Shown piece by piece: positions 1 to 12,057 of a DNA stretch of 64,000 nucleotides. This DNA is from Phymorhynchus buccinoides (taxonomy: Eukaryota > Mollusca > Gastropoda > Neogastropoda > Raphitomidae): positions 32,228,393 to 32,292,392 of the forward strand of contig CM065690.1 in the NCBI GenBank assembly GCA_017654935.2. The letters are read 5' to 3'. A program made the position numbers and the translations under genes. Numbering within the stretch: position 1 is the first letter of the stretch; each line of letters starts with the position of its first letter. The notes under the pieces were generated by a model. The model did not search any database. It had not been told where the DNA came from and worked only from the letters and a program-made list of their open reading frames with translations.

Positions 1-2010
1 GTGGAGTGACTGTGGGACCAGCTGGCTAGGGCTATTGTGGAGTGACTGTGGGACCAGCAGCTGTGCTATGGGGGCTATTGTGGAGTGACTGTGGGACCAG
101 CTGGCTAGGGCTATTGTGGAGTGACTGTGGGACCAGCTGGCTAGGGCTATTGTGGAGTGACTGTGGGACCAGCTGGCTAGGGCTATTGTGGAGTGACTGT
201 GGGACCAGCTGGCTAGGGCTATTGTGGAGTGACTGTGGGACCAGCTGGCTAGGGCTATTGTGGAGTGACTGTGGGACCAGCTGGCTAGGGCTATTGTGGA
301 GTGACTGTGGGACCAGCTGGCTAGGGCTATTGTGGAGTGACTGTGGGACCAGCTGGCTAGGGCTATTGTGGAGTGACTGTGGGACCAGCTGGCTAGGGCT
401 ATTGTGGAGTGACTGTGGGACCAGCTGGCTAGGGCTATTGTGGAGTGACTGTGGGACCAGCTGGCTAGGGCTATTGTGGAGTGACTGTGGGACCAGCTGG
501 CTAGGGCTATTGTGGAGTGACTGTGGGACCAGCTGGCTAGGGCTATTGTGGAGTGACTGTGGGACCAGCTGGCTAGGGCTATTGTGGAGTGACTGTGGGA
601 CCAGCTGGCTAGTATTGTGGAGTGACTGTGGGACCAGCTGGCTAGGGCTATTGTGGAGTGACTGTGGGACCAGCTGGCTAGGGCTATTGTGGAGTGACTG
701 TGGGACCAGCTGGCTAGGGCTATTGTGGAGTGACTGTGGGACCAGCTGGCTAGGGCTATTGTGGAGTGACTGTGGGACCAGCTGGCTAGGGCTATTGTGG
801 AGTGACTGTGGGACCAGCTGGCTAGGGCTATTGTGGAGTGACTGTGGGACCAGCTGGCTAGGGCTATTGTGGAGTGACTGTGGGACCAGCTGGCTAGGGC
901 TATTGTGGAGTGACTGTGGGACCAGCTGGCTAGGGCTATTGTGGAGTGACTGTGGGACCAGCTGGCTAGGGCTATTGTGGAGTGACTGTGGGACCAGCTG
1001 GCTAGGGCTATTGTGGAGTGACTGTGGGACCAGCTGGCTAGGGCTATTGTGGAGTGACTGTGGGACCAGCTGGCTAGGGCTATTGTGGAGTGACTGTGGG
1101 ACCAGCTGGCTAGGGCTATTGTGGAGTGACTGTGGGACCAGCTGGCTAGGGCTATTGTGGAGTGATTGTGGGACCAGCTGGCTAGGGCTATTGTGGAGTG
1201 ACTGTGGGACCAGCTGGCTACCAGGGCTAGGGCTATTGTGGAGTGACTGTGGGACCAGCTGGCTAGGGCTATTGTGGAGTGAGTGACTGTGGGACCAGCT
1301 GGCTAGGGCTATTGTGGAGTGACTGTGGGACCAGCTGGCTAGGGCTATTGTGGAGTGACTGTGGGACCAGCTGGCTAGGGCTATTGTGGAGTGACTATTG
1401 TTGTGGAGTGACTGTGGGACCAGCTGGCTAGGGCTATTGTGGAGTGACTGTGGGACCAGCTGGCTAGGGCTATTGTGGAGTGACTGTGGGACCAGCTGGC
1501 TAGGGCTATTGTGGAGTGACTGTGGGACCAGCTGGCTAGGGCTATTGTGGAGTGACTGTGGGATTGGCTAGGGCTATTGTGGAGTGACTGTGGGACCAGC
1601 TGGCTGGCTAGGGCTATTGTGGAGGAGTGACTGTGGGACCAGCTGGCTAGGGCTATTGTGGAGTGACTGTGGGACCAGCTGGCTAGGGCTATTGTGGAGT
1701 GACTGTGGGACCAGCTGGCTAGGGCTATTGTGGACTGTGGGACCAGCTGGCTAGGGCTATTGTGGAGTGACTGTGGGACCAGCTGGCTAGGGCTATTGTG
1801 GCCAGCTGATAGGGCTTGTGGAGTGACTGTGGGACCAGCTACCTAGGGCTATTGTGGAGTGACTGTGGGACCAGCTGGCTAGGGCTATTGTGGAGTGACT
1901 GTGGGACCAACTGGCTACGCATAGGGCTATTGTGGAGTGACTGTGGGACCAGCTGGCTAGGCCTATATAGGGCTATTGTGGACTGTGGGACCAACTGGCT
2001 AAGTATGTGC
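1..2010. repeat. 36-bp minisatellite array
   Basis: A tandem array of a 36-bp unit (starts GGGCTATTGTGGAGTGACTG, then TGGGACCAGCTGGCTA) fills this stretch, about 55 copies. The first 1280 bases are nearly identical between copies; after about 1283 units carry indels and substitutions. Because 36 is a multiple of three, one plus frame stays open for 414 codons with a 12-residue period (GLLWSDCGTSWL), but nothing else suggests a gene. Degenerate units recur at 2341-2400 beyond the microsatellites. Confidence 0.97.
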
Positions 2011-2283
<273 letters not shown>

Positions 2284-4376
2284 CGCACGGGCACGCGCTG
2301 TACATCTTTCTTTGTTTTCATTGTTCATAGTTCATTTTATGTGACTGTTGCAGCTGTGCTAGGGTGCTATTGTGGAGTGAGTTGTGGGACCAGCTGCTGT
2401 TGCTTGTGTGCAACTACTGGGTGCAAACCTCCACCAGGGTGGACTTGGCTACTTGCTGTATTTTGGAAGGCGCGTTTATCGTGATAAGAAAACAATACCA
2501 AAGAAAACTTCCTGTAGGCCTGTTAGCACGATGACTTCGATAATTGTGATTAACACAAAATTTTAATGATCATGTTTTTACATTGTCTGCATATTTTGAT
2601 TAAAATATGTTAATACATTTAACAACATATTTTGTATATAGCAACAACAAAAAAGACTTTCCGTTGATAGACGTTTTGTGATCTATTTAGGTTTTTTTTA
2701 GTAATTGTTTCACTTTATATCTTTTCTATTCATCCTCATCTTCATTTCTCTTTTATATTCTGAATGGGATGTTTCAACTCCTCTTTGTAGAGATATGTTT
2801 TATTATATTTTAGTGTCTATGTTTTACGCATACCCAATTTTTTTTATTTTTGTGTGTGCTTCTAATGTATGTTTCATTATGGGTTTGAATTTTATCTATC
2901 TATTTCCTGTAATTGTGTAAATCAGCCTGTGTATAGTTCTTGTGCTTGGCAGCCGCCATATATGGAAATTCATACGAAATAAGTTGACACGGTATAAGCT
3001 TTCAGCTTTGTTGCCTTTATTTTTGCTTAGTTTATTTGTATAATGTTCGTTGTTGGTAAACAAAAATCATTTAAACCACAGAAAGCCAACATAGATTTAA
3101 ACGATAGAAAAATGAATGAAGCCTCTGACTGCGTGTGCACAATCTACAAGAACTCTTTAAGGCTTAACGGAGCAACCATTGATTGGTGCGTTAACCCTCC
3201 ATGCTATATAATCGAAACATTGTATTGCTTTCTGGGTGATGTTGCTAACAGACTGAGAGACAGACAAATTAACAGGCAGGGAAATCATCTCGCGGGGTTA
3301 GAGAGAACAAACAGTGATTTGTCCTGCCACACACACATATAGGTTAAGACGGGGTAAAATGCCCATGGGCGGGTAAGAAGCCCATGCCAATTATCTCATC
3401 AAATGAAGCAAATGTCAGTCATATTTGCAAAATAGATCGATCCTTGTCTATACGGCCAGCTTTCACGGGGGTGCATCGCATGGGCATGGGTGGATATATG
3501 GCTTGCCCCCCATATATGGAAGCTGACGATAATTTGAATGTAAAAGATCGAACAAAGGCTTCTCGTGGGAGAAAAAGCTAAAGCCCATAGCATAGGACTA
3601 CATTTCTCCCACTTGTTCTTTTCTTTCTTTCCTTTTTTTTTATTATAATGTTTCTGTGGGGGATGGGACCCATGTAATCCGTTTTTGATGTAGTACCCAA
3701 GTCCAAAAACATGGAATAATATAACACTATTGAGGCCTATGCAACAAAGAAAAGCAAGGGAAAGGAAACAGTTACCTAGCCATCTAAATGTCATAATATC
3801 ACTTTGTAGCAAGTCTTTGTTTTGTGATGATTGGGTTTAAGAATAGGCAAATAAAAAAGATTTTAAAAAAAGAGCACAAACTTGCTAACAGTACTCGTAC
3901 GAGGGCCTCTCATTATATTTTGCAATGTGAAGATTGTTATAATGTCACAAAAATGTAAATAGTGTCATGTGGTAGACCGTTATCACAATAGTTGTGTTGC
4001 ACATTTTCATTATTTTCCGCCTTGTCATAGCCGTTGAGCAAAGCAAAATGTCCACCAAGGTGAACGTTGATCCCAAGCTGTGAACATCTCTTTAATGCCG
4101 ATATGTTCTATCTATAAACGTGTACCTTTATGCTCAAGAACAGACAACCAAACAAAGATATCAGATGCTTATAAATTGTTTTTGAGACCTTGCACTGTCA
4201 GATATAAAAGTTTACAACGGGCTCAAGAATTTTCAGTTAAGCAGAAGAACGTTAGAAGAAAGTGACCGTTACAATCATCAAGTGACTGTTGTGAAAAACC
4301 TCTTGTAGGAAATGATCTCTGGATAAGTGCTGATGAGATGGAAAACATAATGAGCATTTTATCTGGAAGCCTTGAT
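2284..4376. other. AT-rich stretch, no gene recognised
   Basis: Apart from two decayed 36-bp units near 2341-2400, I see no recognisable gene or mobile element. The longest plausible open frame (3043-3342, plus, 99 codons) has no motif I know and no obvious splice signals. The sequence is AT-rich like introns or intergenic DNA elsewhere in the window. Confidence 0.6.
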
Positions 4377-4876
4377 NNNNNNNNNNNNNNNNNNNNNNNN
4401 NNNNNNNNNNNNNNNNNNNNNNNNNNNNNNNNNNNNNNNNNNNNNNNNNNNNNNNNNNNNNNNNNNNNNNNNNNNNNNNNNNNNNNNNNNNNNNNNNNNN
4501 NNNNNNNNNNNNNNNNNNNNNNNNNNNNNNNNNNNNNNNNNNNNNNNNNNNNNNNNNNNNNNNNNNNNNNNNNNNNNNNNNNNNNNNNNNNNNNNNNNNN
4601 NNNNNNNNNNNNNNNNNNNNNNNNNNNNNNNNNNNNNNNNNNNNNNNNNNNNNNNNNNNNNNNNNNNNNNNNNNNNNNNNNNNNNNNNNNNNNNNNNNNN
4701 NNNNNNNNNNNNNNNNNNNNNNNNNNNNNNNNNNNNNNNNNNNNNNNNNNNNNNNNNNNNNNNNNNNNNNNNNNNNNNNNNNNNNNNNNNNNNNNNNNNN
4801 NNNNNNNNNNNNNNNNNNNNNNNNNNNNNNNNNNNNNNNNNNNNNNNNNNNNNNNNNNNNNNNNNNNNNNNNNNNN
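4377..4876. other. Assembly gap (500 N)
   Basis: Exactly 500 N, the usual placeholder for a gap of unknown size. Open frames read through it are artefacts. Confidence 0.99.
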
Positions 4877-5710
4877 ATTTCAGCTCCAATTTTTGTTGTG
4901 TTTTTTTTTGTTTGTTTTTTTCGCCCGACACTTCACGAGCCTCTCTTGTTTTTCCCGTCACTATCTTTTTTTTCTTATTTTCTGTTTTTGTTTTTCTTTT
5001 TTAAAAGGTGATCTTTTGTGTATCTGTTGAAAAAAAACAAAAACCCCTAAACCACAAACAAGCGCTCACCCTCTCCTCATCACCACACTGAAACTTTGTC
5101 CCAATAACACACCTATTCCCGTACCCGAAAAAAAGGCAAGAAGTTTGTTTTCTATGAGTATATTCAGTTGAGAATGTTTAGTGTGGCGCGTCTGCGCAAA
5201 ACAAAGTTTAACCTTTGCAAACTTATGGCAATGTAGGGTGACGAAAATAGCAGCCAAATCAAATTGATGTATGGTTACTGTGCCACAGTTTAAGTGAAAG
5301 ACTCGGGGGGGAAACACAGAGGAGAGAGAGACAGGGCGAGAGGGAGAGAGAGAGTAGAGATGAGGAGACGAGAGAGACAGACTGGAGAGCTTGGATGTGT
5401 GAAGGTCATCAGTGTTGTGCATCGGGCTACTGCACAAGTAGGCCAAATCATTGCAGGACCATGTCTTTTTTTTGTCAACTTGGATTCCTGAACAGGGAAT
5501 ATGAGAAACAGACAGACAGAGAAATAGATGGACCAGAGAGAGACTAAGAGAGAGAGAGATGGCCGAACAGACAAAACAGACAGACAGATGGACGACCATG
5601 GATGCTTGAAGACCACTGTAGGCATGGGTCACTGCCTAAACGTGGGGCACTGTAGCACTGAAGGATCTTTGATTTTGTATGTTTCCATGAACAGAGAGAT
5701 ATAACGTGAT
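4877..5710. other. Low-complexity flank, no gene recognised
   Basis: T-rich sequence after the gap, then purine-rich degenerate GA/GACA sequence from about 5290. No coding or mobile-element signature is visible. Confidence 0.6.
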
Positions 5711-5739
5711 GTGTGTGTGTGGCGTGTGTGGTTGCGTGT

Positions 5740-5774
<35 letters not shown>

Positions 5775-5894
5775 TAGGAAGAGAGAGCGAGAGAGAGAGA
5801 GATATAGAGAGAGTGGGGGAGAGAGAGAGAGGGAGAGAGGAGAAGAGAGAGAGAGAGAGGAGAAGAAAGAGAGAGAGAGAGAGACAGAGACATG

Positions 5895-5929
<35 letters not shown>

Positions 5930-6560
5930 CAGAGACGAGAGAGCGAGAGAGACAGAGAGAGCGAGAGAGACAGAGACAGACAGATTAAATCAAAGAAACA
6001 TCAAAGAAATCTATACACACTTAACTGCATACAGGCAAACTCAACAGCAACAATACACAGACAAAAAGAAAGAGACAAGTCGCACAAAGAGTATGAAAGA
6101 CAGAGTGTGTTTGAACTGGAAGGTGCTGTTGAAAGGAAGATAAAAAGACATGCACTTAAAAAGGATTCACACATTCACACACACATGCACGTGCATGCAC
6201 ACACCGACATATACGCATGCACACATGCTCACAGACACATGCATGAATGCATGCAAGCACACACACTAAAAGTAAAACACACACAGTAAAAAATACAATA
6301 AAATAGTAATAAGTAAATAAAGACCACATATAGGATAGGCACAGAAATAGAATTCCTTATTGATATTCACACTTAAAACGCATAAACACATATATAAAAA
6401 TGTTAATTTGCAACACATTATCACACACACGCTCACACACACACACACAACACACACACACCATTATTGCCAATCAAAACACTAACACATAAACACACAT
6501 ACTAATTTGCAACAAATTCCCCCCCTCTCTCTCTCTCTCACACACACACAGGACACACAC
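5711..6560. repeat. (GT)n, (GA)n and (CA)n microsatellite cluster
   Basis: GT run at 5711-5760, GA-rich run at about 5760-5985, and CA-rich segments at about 6168-6265, 6420-6460 and 6535-6560. Long open frames here are simple-repeat translations. Confidence 0.9.
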
Positions 6561-6596
6561 GTACACAGTGTATCACAAACGCAAAACACAACAAGT

Positions 6597-7190
6597 GCAA
6601 CGCTGAGCCCGCTGCAAAGTCCCCCCCCCCCCCCCCCCCTCGCAGCATCTCCGAGCTACTCCGAAATCGGAATGTGTCGGTTGTACACATACATAAAAAA
6701 CGCATCAAAACAGCACGTAACTAACTACATAAAAACGCATCAAAACAGCACCGTAACTGAATAGTTTTTTATGTATAGCCTTTGGGTTCGGACCCGTGAT
6801 TTGAGCGCGCGCGATCATGCGCACACGAGCGCACAGAAAAATTCATGACAACTGTGTTATAGACCATTCATCAAGAAATTGTGAAAAAAACTGCATTGAA
6901 CTACATGCAAAACTCTCGCGAGATATTAGCGATTATGTGTTTCGGGGATTGAACCCCGTAACTGGCGCGACCTTGACCTTAATGTAAAAACTAAATACAT
7001 CAGTGAATAGCTTGCATCTTGGCAAACTAGTATACCAAACTTGATTATGATACACTGAATAATTTTTGAGAAAAACGGACGAATAGCCGGACAGACGGAG
7101 GCACGCCGGACGGACACCGGATGGACACCGGATGGACGGACGGACCAGACAAAAACAATAGCTCCCCGAACCTTCGGCTCGGGGACTAAA
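6597..7190 (+). mobile_element. Dispersed repeat family Y, copy 1
   Basis: About 590 bp that match 12058-12590 end to end (GTGCAACGC...GAGC, a TCCGAAATCGGA-type palindrome, TTCGGACCCGTGA, GCGACCTTGACCTTAATG, AAACGGACGAATAGCCGG). The right end is a 6-bp stem hairpin (CCCCGA at 7164-7169 with TCGGGG at 7179-7184) followed by ACTAAAA. No open frame of note, so it looks non-autonomous. A C homopolymer sits at about 6621-6639. The superfamily is unknown; a hairpin plus CTAA end also terminates the repeat at 37725-38735. Confidence 0.75.
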
Positions 7191-7740
7191 AACTCTATCA
7201 CCACAACCATCCCCCCAAACTAACCAACCTTACTCTAATTCCAACCAACATGCAGCAGCATGTTGTACCCCAAAACAGGCTTACAACTCGTACTAGGCGT
7301 GAGAAACCTGCGCAAGCACCAAGCACCGCATAAGATAAACCACACTAGCATAACAAATTTCCCATTGATATTGTTAGCGCAGAGCAATGACAACATCAGG
7401 AAGGTGACTGACTCAGATTCAAAGAAGTAGGCCACAGCGGTAGTGGCTCCCGCAAACACAGATAATCATAAGGAAAAGGAAAGCTTGGATACAGGAAGAT
7501 AGGCAGCAATTATACAGTAAAGTAGTGTGTTTATATATAGCAGTGATAGCATAGACAAGGAAGTGATATATAACTGCTATATGACAGCTTGGTTGTTTGT
7601 AGTGATACTGTTAGAGGTAGCGGGTAAACCTACAGATACAATGGTGCGCACATAAACATGTATTCATGACACTGGTATGATTGATGGACTTATTACTTTT
7701 TACAAACGGATGTGCACACATCAAAGTATACACATACACA
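7191..7740. other. No feature recognised
   Basis: Unique-looking sequence. A minus-strand open frame at 7235-7459 has a hydrophobic stretch but no family resemblance and no convincing splice sites. Confidence 0.5.
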
Positions 7741-7800
7741 CACAACACACACACACCCACACCACATACACACACCACACACATACACACATACAGAGAA

Positions 7801-7881
<81 letters not shown>

Positions 7882-8302
7882 GAGAGACAGAGAGACAGAG
7901 AGAAGAGACAGAGAGCGAGAGCGAGAGAGACAGACAGACAGAAACAGACAGAGAGAGAGAGAGAAACGAATAAACAAAAAAAAACATAGCACAGAAAAGA
8001 AAAGAAAAAATCAACAGAGAAAAATAAAAGCCAATAATTAGAGTGAGAGGCCAAGAGAGACAGAGTAGTAGAGAGAGAAACATAAAGAGAGGGAAACACA
8101 CAGGGAACATCACCAATGTGAAAAGAAACTCTACAGAGAGCCGGACAAACAGACAGGCGGACACCAAAAATATAATATCAACAACAAAATCGCTGGCAAG
8201 TATTAAATCCCAAACGGCTAACCCAAAACAACCTTCAAGACATGAAACCCACACCAACAATCTAAATAACAGCGCATCAAAGCACCATACAGAAGAAAAA
8301 AT
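7741..8302. repeat. (CA)n/(GA)n microsatellite and A-rich flank
   Basis: CA-rich at 7731-7795 and GA-rich at 7799-7965, followed by A-rich sequence to 8302 with no feature I recognise. Confidence 0.85.
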
Positions 8303-8314
8303 CAGTCTTTTTAC

Positions 8315-8381
8315 CTTCATAGTCTGTGTAATTTATGTAGGCCTGTATCAAATCGGAGATCACACACAGACACACATTTGA
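8315..8381 (-). CDS. Candidate 67-bp exon, copy a
   Basis: Minus strand. Acceptor is TTTTTTGGGGGTTCAG before base 8381 and donor GTAAAA after 8315. Read in phase 0 the unit is open and encodes 22 residues plus one base, ending ISDLIQAYINYTDYE-G; the other two phases hit stops. The DYEG end resembles the stretch just before the PH domain of CNK proteins (a D-x-E-G step), and it lies on the cnk strand downstream of the PDZ exons, but this assignment is inference. It may equally be a non-functional repeat. Confidence 0.35.
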
Positions 8382-8462
8382 CTGAACCCCCAAAAAAGTG
8401 TTGATTGCGGCCACACACAGCAAAAAAAACTTGTAAACACAAAAATCTCAGTATCTGTTTAC

Positions 8463-8529
8463 CTTCATAGTCTGTGTAATTTATGTAGGCCTGTATCAAA
8501 TCGGAGATCACACACAGACACACACTCGA
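8463..8529 (-). CDS. Candidate 67-bp exon, copy b
   Basis: Same length and frame as copy a, with acceptor GGTCTGAG and donor GTAAACAG, encoding SSVCLCV followed by ISDLIQAYINYTDYE-G. Sequence upstream in the intron has a T/C-rich stretch ending TTTGCTGCGG. Since 67 is not a multiple of three, including two copies in one mRNA would break the frame. Confidence 0.35.
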
Positions 8530-8632
8530 CTCAGACCGCAGCAAAGTCAAAAGTGTGTAACAAAATAAAGTGTTGATTGTGGTCATGCACAGCAAAAAAA
8601 GTTAACACACAAAAATCCCAGTGTCTCTATAC

Positions 8633-8699
8633 CTTCATAGCCTTTGTAACTTATGTAGGCCTGTATCAAATCGGAGATCACACACAGACACACACTCGA
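8633..8699 (-). CDS. Candidate 67-bp exon, copy c
   Basis: Acceptor TTCTGCGGTCAG and donor GTATAGAG, core of 67 bp in the same frame; the encoded end reads ISDLIQAYISYKGYE-G, so it differs from copies a and b at about three residues. A fourth, older copy (8812-8877) keeps the acceptor GCAGTCAG but lacks a donor and has diverged in sequence. Confidence 0.33.
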
Positions 8700-8890
8700 C
8701 TGACCGCAGAAAAGTCAAAAGTGTGTAACAAAATAAAGTATTGATTGTGGTCATGCACAGCAAAAAAGTTGTAAACACAAAACTCCCAGTGCCTCTTTTT
8801 CTTCATACAATCGTAGTCTTCATAATTCATGTACGGTAGGCCCAAACTGGAGATCACACACAAACACACACACTTGACTGACTGCAGCAA

Positions 8891-9630
8891 AGTCAAGAGT
8901 GTGTAACAAAATAATCAAAGCGTGGATTGTGGCCTCGCACAGCAAATAAGAGGTTGTAAACACAAATGACAGGTATACAGTAAGTTCCTCACAGAGAGCG
9001 CTAGTAAAAGGTAGAATCTAACCTAGTTCAGTAGCGTTGTCAGACAGACACTACACGGTCTTTACTGAGGATTACACAACATGTGAAGCGAGACTAACAC
9101 AAAATGTGGTATAGGCCTAACTACCAGCAGCCTAATGAAGGGAGTGATTTACTCACACAAACAGAGTCACACGGACACAGAGTCACACACACAAAGTTAC
9201 ACACACACACAAACACACAAAAACCCACAGTCACATACACACACACACAAACACATACATGCCCAGAACATTCACACACACATATACACACACACATATA
9301 TATATATGGGGGGGTGATGGGTGACCATAACATCCCCACACCACACACACACACACACACACCACACACATGCCCCATAACATCCACATACACACACTCT
9401 CTCAAACTCTCTCTCTCTCTCTCCTCTCACACACACACACACACACATCAACAAGCTGAATCCCTTGTGTTGACTCAGAGGCCAAATAAAAAAAGAAGAG
9501 AAAAAAGAAAAAAGAAAAGACAGCTTTGCTTTGTGTCGCTGGGACTTCCTTGCTGAGGCTTATGTCAGTGACCCTGACTCACTGAGTGCCATGTCTCTGG
9601 TGTGTGTAGTGTTTAGGTTAGGGTAGGTTA
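8891..9630. other. Non-coding, with (CA)n microsatellites
   Basis: CA-rich tracts occupy about 9180-9400 and 9428-9450, with a short TA run at 9295-9306 and a CT run at about 9403-9427. The remainder shows nothing I recognise. Confidence 0.75.
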
Positions 9631-9745
9631 GGTACATAATAGTCACAGCGGCGTCTCTGTGAAATTGGTTGCTCCCACCTGGAAGTGTGTCGCAGCCAGA
9701 GGCGGCGCCACCCAAATGTGTTTTTTAAAATTGTTTTTTTGCATG
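9631..9745. mobile_element. Dispersed repeat Z, copy 1
   Basis: Shares with 33395-33490 a block reading GTCACAG...TTGG(G)CTGCTCCCACCT...GTRTCGC. Two copies with independent flanks mark it as a dispersed repeat; it is too short and divergent to classify. Confidence 0.5.
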
Positions 9746-9774
9746 CGATTTTTGTGTGACTGATGAGGAAGGAA

Positions 9775-9868
9775 GGGAGTGCGAGGGGGATAAATTTGGA
9801 CCAACATGACAACTTTTTTGTTCGGTTGCCACTGGGTTTAACGTGCTGCTAAGTTGCATGAGCACATG

Positions 9869-9899
<31 letters not shown>

Positions 9900-9965
9900 C
9901 TAGTGCAAAGTGAGAGGAACAAATCCCCTGTAACCAGGTTCGAATTCGGGTTTACTTGTACACGA
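9775..9965 (-). mobile_element. tRNA-related SINE (gastropod type)
   Basis: On the minus strand the segment contains GGATGAGACGATAAACCGAG, GTCCCATGTGCTCATGCA, GCACGTTAAACCCAGTGGCA and ACCGAACAAAAAAGTTGTCATG-like pieces in the order I remember for a SINE widespread in gastropods. A pol III B-box-like GGTTCGAATTC is at about 9938-9948 on the plus strand. Ends and target duplications are not clear. Family identity is from memory and should be checked against a repeat library. Confidence 0.6.
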
Positions 9966-9994
9966 ATTGTGAACACGCACTACCACCTGTGACC

Positions 9995-10144
9995 ACTCCT
10001 ACACCACTTTGTGTGTGTGTGTGTCTGTGCGGTGTGCGTGCGTGCGTGTTGTGCGTGCGTGTGTGTGTGTGCGTGTGTGTGTGCATGTGTCTGTGTGTGT
10101 CTGTGATTATGTGTGTGTGCGTGTGTGTGTGTGTGTGTGGTAGT

Positions 10145-10183
<39 letters not shown>

Positions 10184-10740
10184 TAAGAGAAGAGTGCGCA
10201 TAAATAATGCAGCCATGATGATGATGTGTGAATGTAACATAGGTTGCGTGTGTGTCTGTCTGTGTTGTGTGTGTGTGTTTGTATGTGAGAATGAGAGAGC
10301 GGAGAGAGAGAGAGAGAGAGAGATTGAGGAGAGAGAGAGGGAGAGAGAGAGAGAGAGAGACACGAGACAGAGAGTGAGAGAGTGGTGTGTATAAATAATG
10401 GCAGGCATGTGATGTTTATGTAACATACATGAGTGAGTGAGTGTGTGGTGTGTGTGTGTGTGTGTCGTGTGTGCTAGTGTGTGGTGCGTGTGCTGTGTGT
10501 CTTGCGTGTTGCGCGTTGTGTGCGCACGTGTGTGTGTGCAGTGTGCCGTGCGTGCGGTGTGTGCGTGAGTGCGTGCACATGCAGGTATGGTGGGTTGGTG
10601 TATGTGTGTATGTGTGTGTGCGTGCATGTGTGTGTGTGTGTGTGCATGCGTGCGTGTGTGTGTGGGTGTGCGTGTGTGTCTGTGCGTGTGTGTGGATGTG
10701 TGTGTCACAGTGCAGGTACCGTGGGTTTTGTGGCATGTAT
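9995..10740. repeat. (GT)n/(GA)n microsatellite cluster
   Basis: GT-rich blocks (10009-10170, 10243-10285, 10440-10715) alternate with a GA block (about 10295-10385) and two copies of a short TGTATAAATAATG-type spacer (near 10195 and 10386). Cys/Val or His/Thr-rich open frames here are simple-repeat translations. Confidence 0.92.
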
Positions 10741-11240
10741 GTATACTTTATTCATGTAAAGACATACATGCCTGAATGAATGTGTAAATGGAGGAAGGGT
10801 TGGAGGATGGGTGAAAAGGTAGGGTGCGTGTGTACTAATGTCTATGTCTATGTGTGTACATCACTCTATCAGTGTATATCCGTGAGTCTGTGTGTGTAAG
10901 TGAGAGTGTGTCTATGTGTAAATTTGTGAAAGATATATGGAAATTGTGTATTAGCATGCATCTGCACACATGAATGTGCAAATAGATGTGTGTTTATGTG
11001 TTTGCATGCAAGTGTGTGCATGCATGTATGCGAGTGCCAGTCAATTTGGGTGTCTGTAGGTTTTTGCTGTGTTGCAGGCATGCATATATATATATATATA
11101 TAACATGTGTGTGATGGTGGGTTGTTTGTGTGTTTCACAAGTGAATGTTGTGCAGATGTTGTGTGGTGGAACTGTAAGAGAAGAAATACTAAAAAGCCAA
11201 ATTTCAGTTTTATTTCTCTATTGTTTTATCTTAAAGGCAT
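10741..11240. other. GT-rich, no gene recognised
   Basis: Degenerate TG-rich sequence with a (TA)n run at about 11084-11102. Nothing else supported. Confidence 0.6.
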
Positions 11241-11248
11241 GGCCGGAC

Positions 11249-11256
11249 TATAAAAG
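11249..11256 (+). promoter_or_regulatory. Possible TATA box
   Basis: A consensus TATAAAAG lies just upstream of a GC-rich patch (GGGGAGGCGCTGAGCGCGCG). I see no gene start downstream on the plus strand, and the locus is probably inside the cnk transcription unit in antisense, so this may be chance. Confidence 0.2.
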
Positions 11257-11889
11257 AGGGGAGGCGCTGAGCGCGCGTCGCATTTGAATCACAGCTGGCG
11301 GAGAGAGACGGTTCGCCCTTCTTTGTTTGCCCTGTTGTGCGAGCCACCGTGAGGCAGAGCTTTTCTGGTGAGAAAGACCCGATCCCTGGGATCGGTTGGG
11401 ATCGGTTGTTTTCCCTTTAAGAAGGCATGGAACACATGAGAATACAGTTATACATACTCTCTCACTGGGTGGCATTTTAGGGTTACAGGATCCGATTACT
11501 GGTGATTTGATATGAACAGTGGAATTGATAGTCCTATGGGCCAATGGAAAACGTAATTGCATATCAACCAAACAGCATTGGGAAGGATAGTTGATGATTT
11601 GAAAAACCACACACAACACGCTCGCGCGCACGCCCCCACGCACGGCACACTCACACACACACCCCACACACTACAACACACAACATATAAATGAGAAACA
11701 CAATCAATGACATAAACATTTTACAAATTGAAGATTCTTCAAACCAATCATACAAACACTAAGAGATGAATACTTCTCCCCAAAGCAAACACAAATAGTG
11801 GATTATTAAAAAAATTTAAATTAAGTGAGCAACAATCTCTATAATTGCACTACAGTGCACACAATAAGCAACAAAAAACACACCAAAAC
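11257..11889. other. No feature recognised
   Basis: Mixed sequence, including a GATCC/GGGATCGGTT duplication near 11383-11406 and a CA-rich patch at 11606-11690. No supported gene. Confidence 0.5.
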
Positions 11890-12057
11890 ACAGACACTCT
11901 CTTTTGGTAATGCACATACTCTCCCCAGGCCCAAACATAATAACAATACTACCATCACCATCACAAGAACATCAACAAAATACACACTCTCCTCCCCAGC
12001 AGCCAACAACAAGCAGCAACAACAGAAAAACAACAGCTAAAACAACAACAACAACAA

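Larger units (their letters stand above)
8303..8890 (-). repeat. Tandem array of a 67-bp exon-like unit (4 copies)
   Basis: A unit of about 140-175 bp is repeated four times. Each unit read on the minus strand holds a 67-bp core flanked by AG on the 5' side and, in three copies, GT on the 3' side. The cores are 8315-8381, 8463-8529, 8633-8699 and a diverged copy ending near 8812 and starting at 8877 that has lost the GT. Between cores lie repeated AAAGTCAAAAGTGTGTAACA and TTGATTGTGGTCATGCACAG segments. See the separate exon entries. Confidence 0.85.

Noticed and set aside
42..1286. A 414-codon open frame of 12-residue repeats
   Set aside because: It is the translation of a 36-bp minisatellite; length divisible by three explains openness and there is no promoter, intron or homologous protein in view.
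7235..7459. Minus-strand hydrophobic protein or downstream cnk exon
   Set aside because: No resemblance to the CNK PH domain or other known family, and no convincing acceptor.
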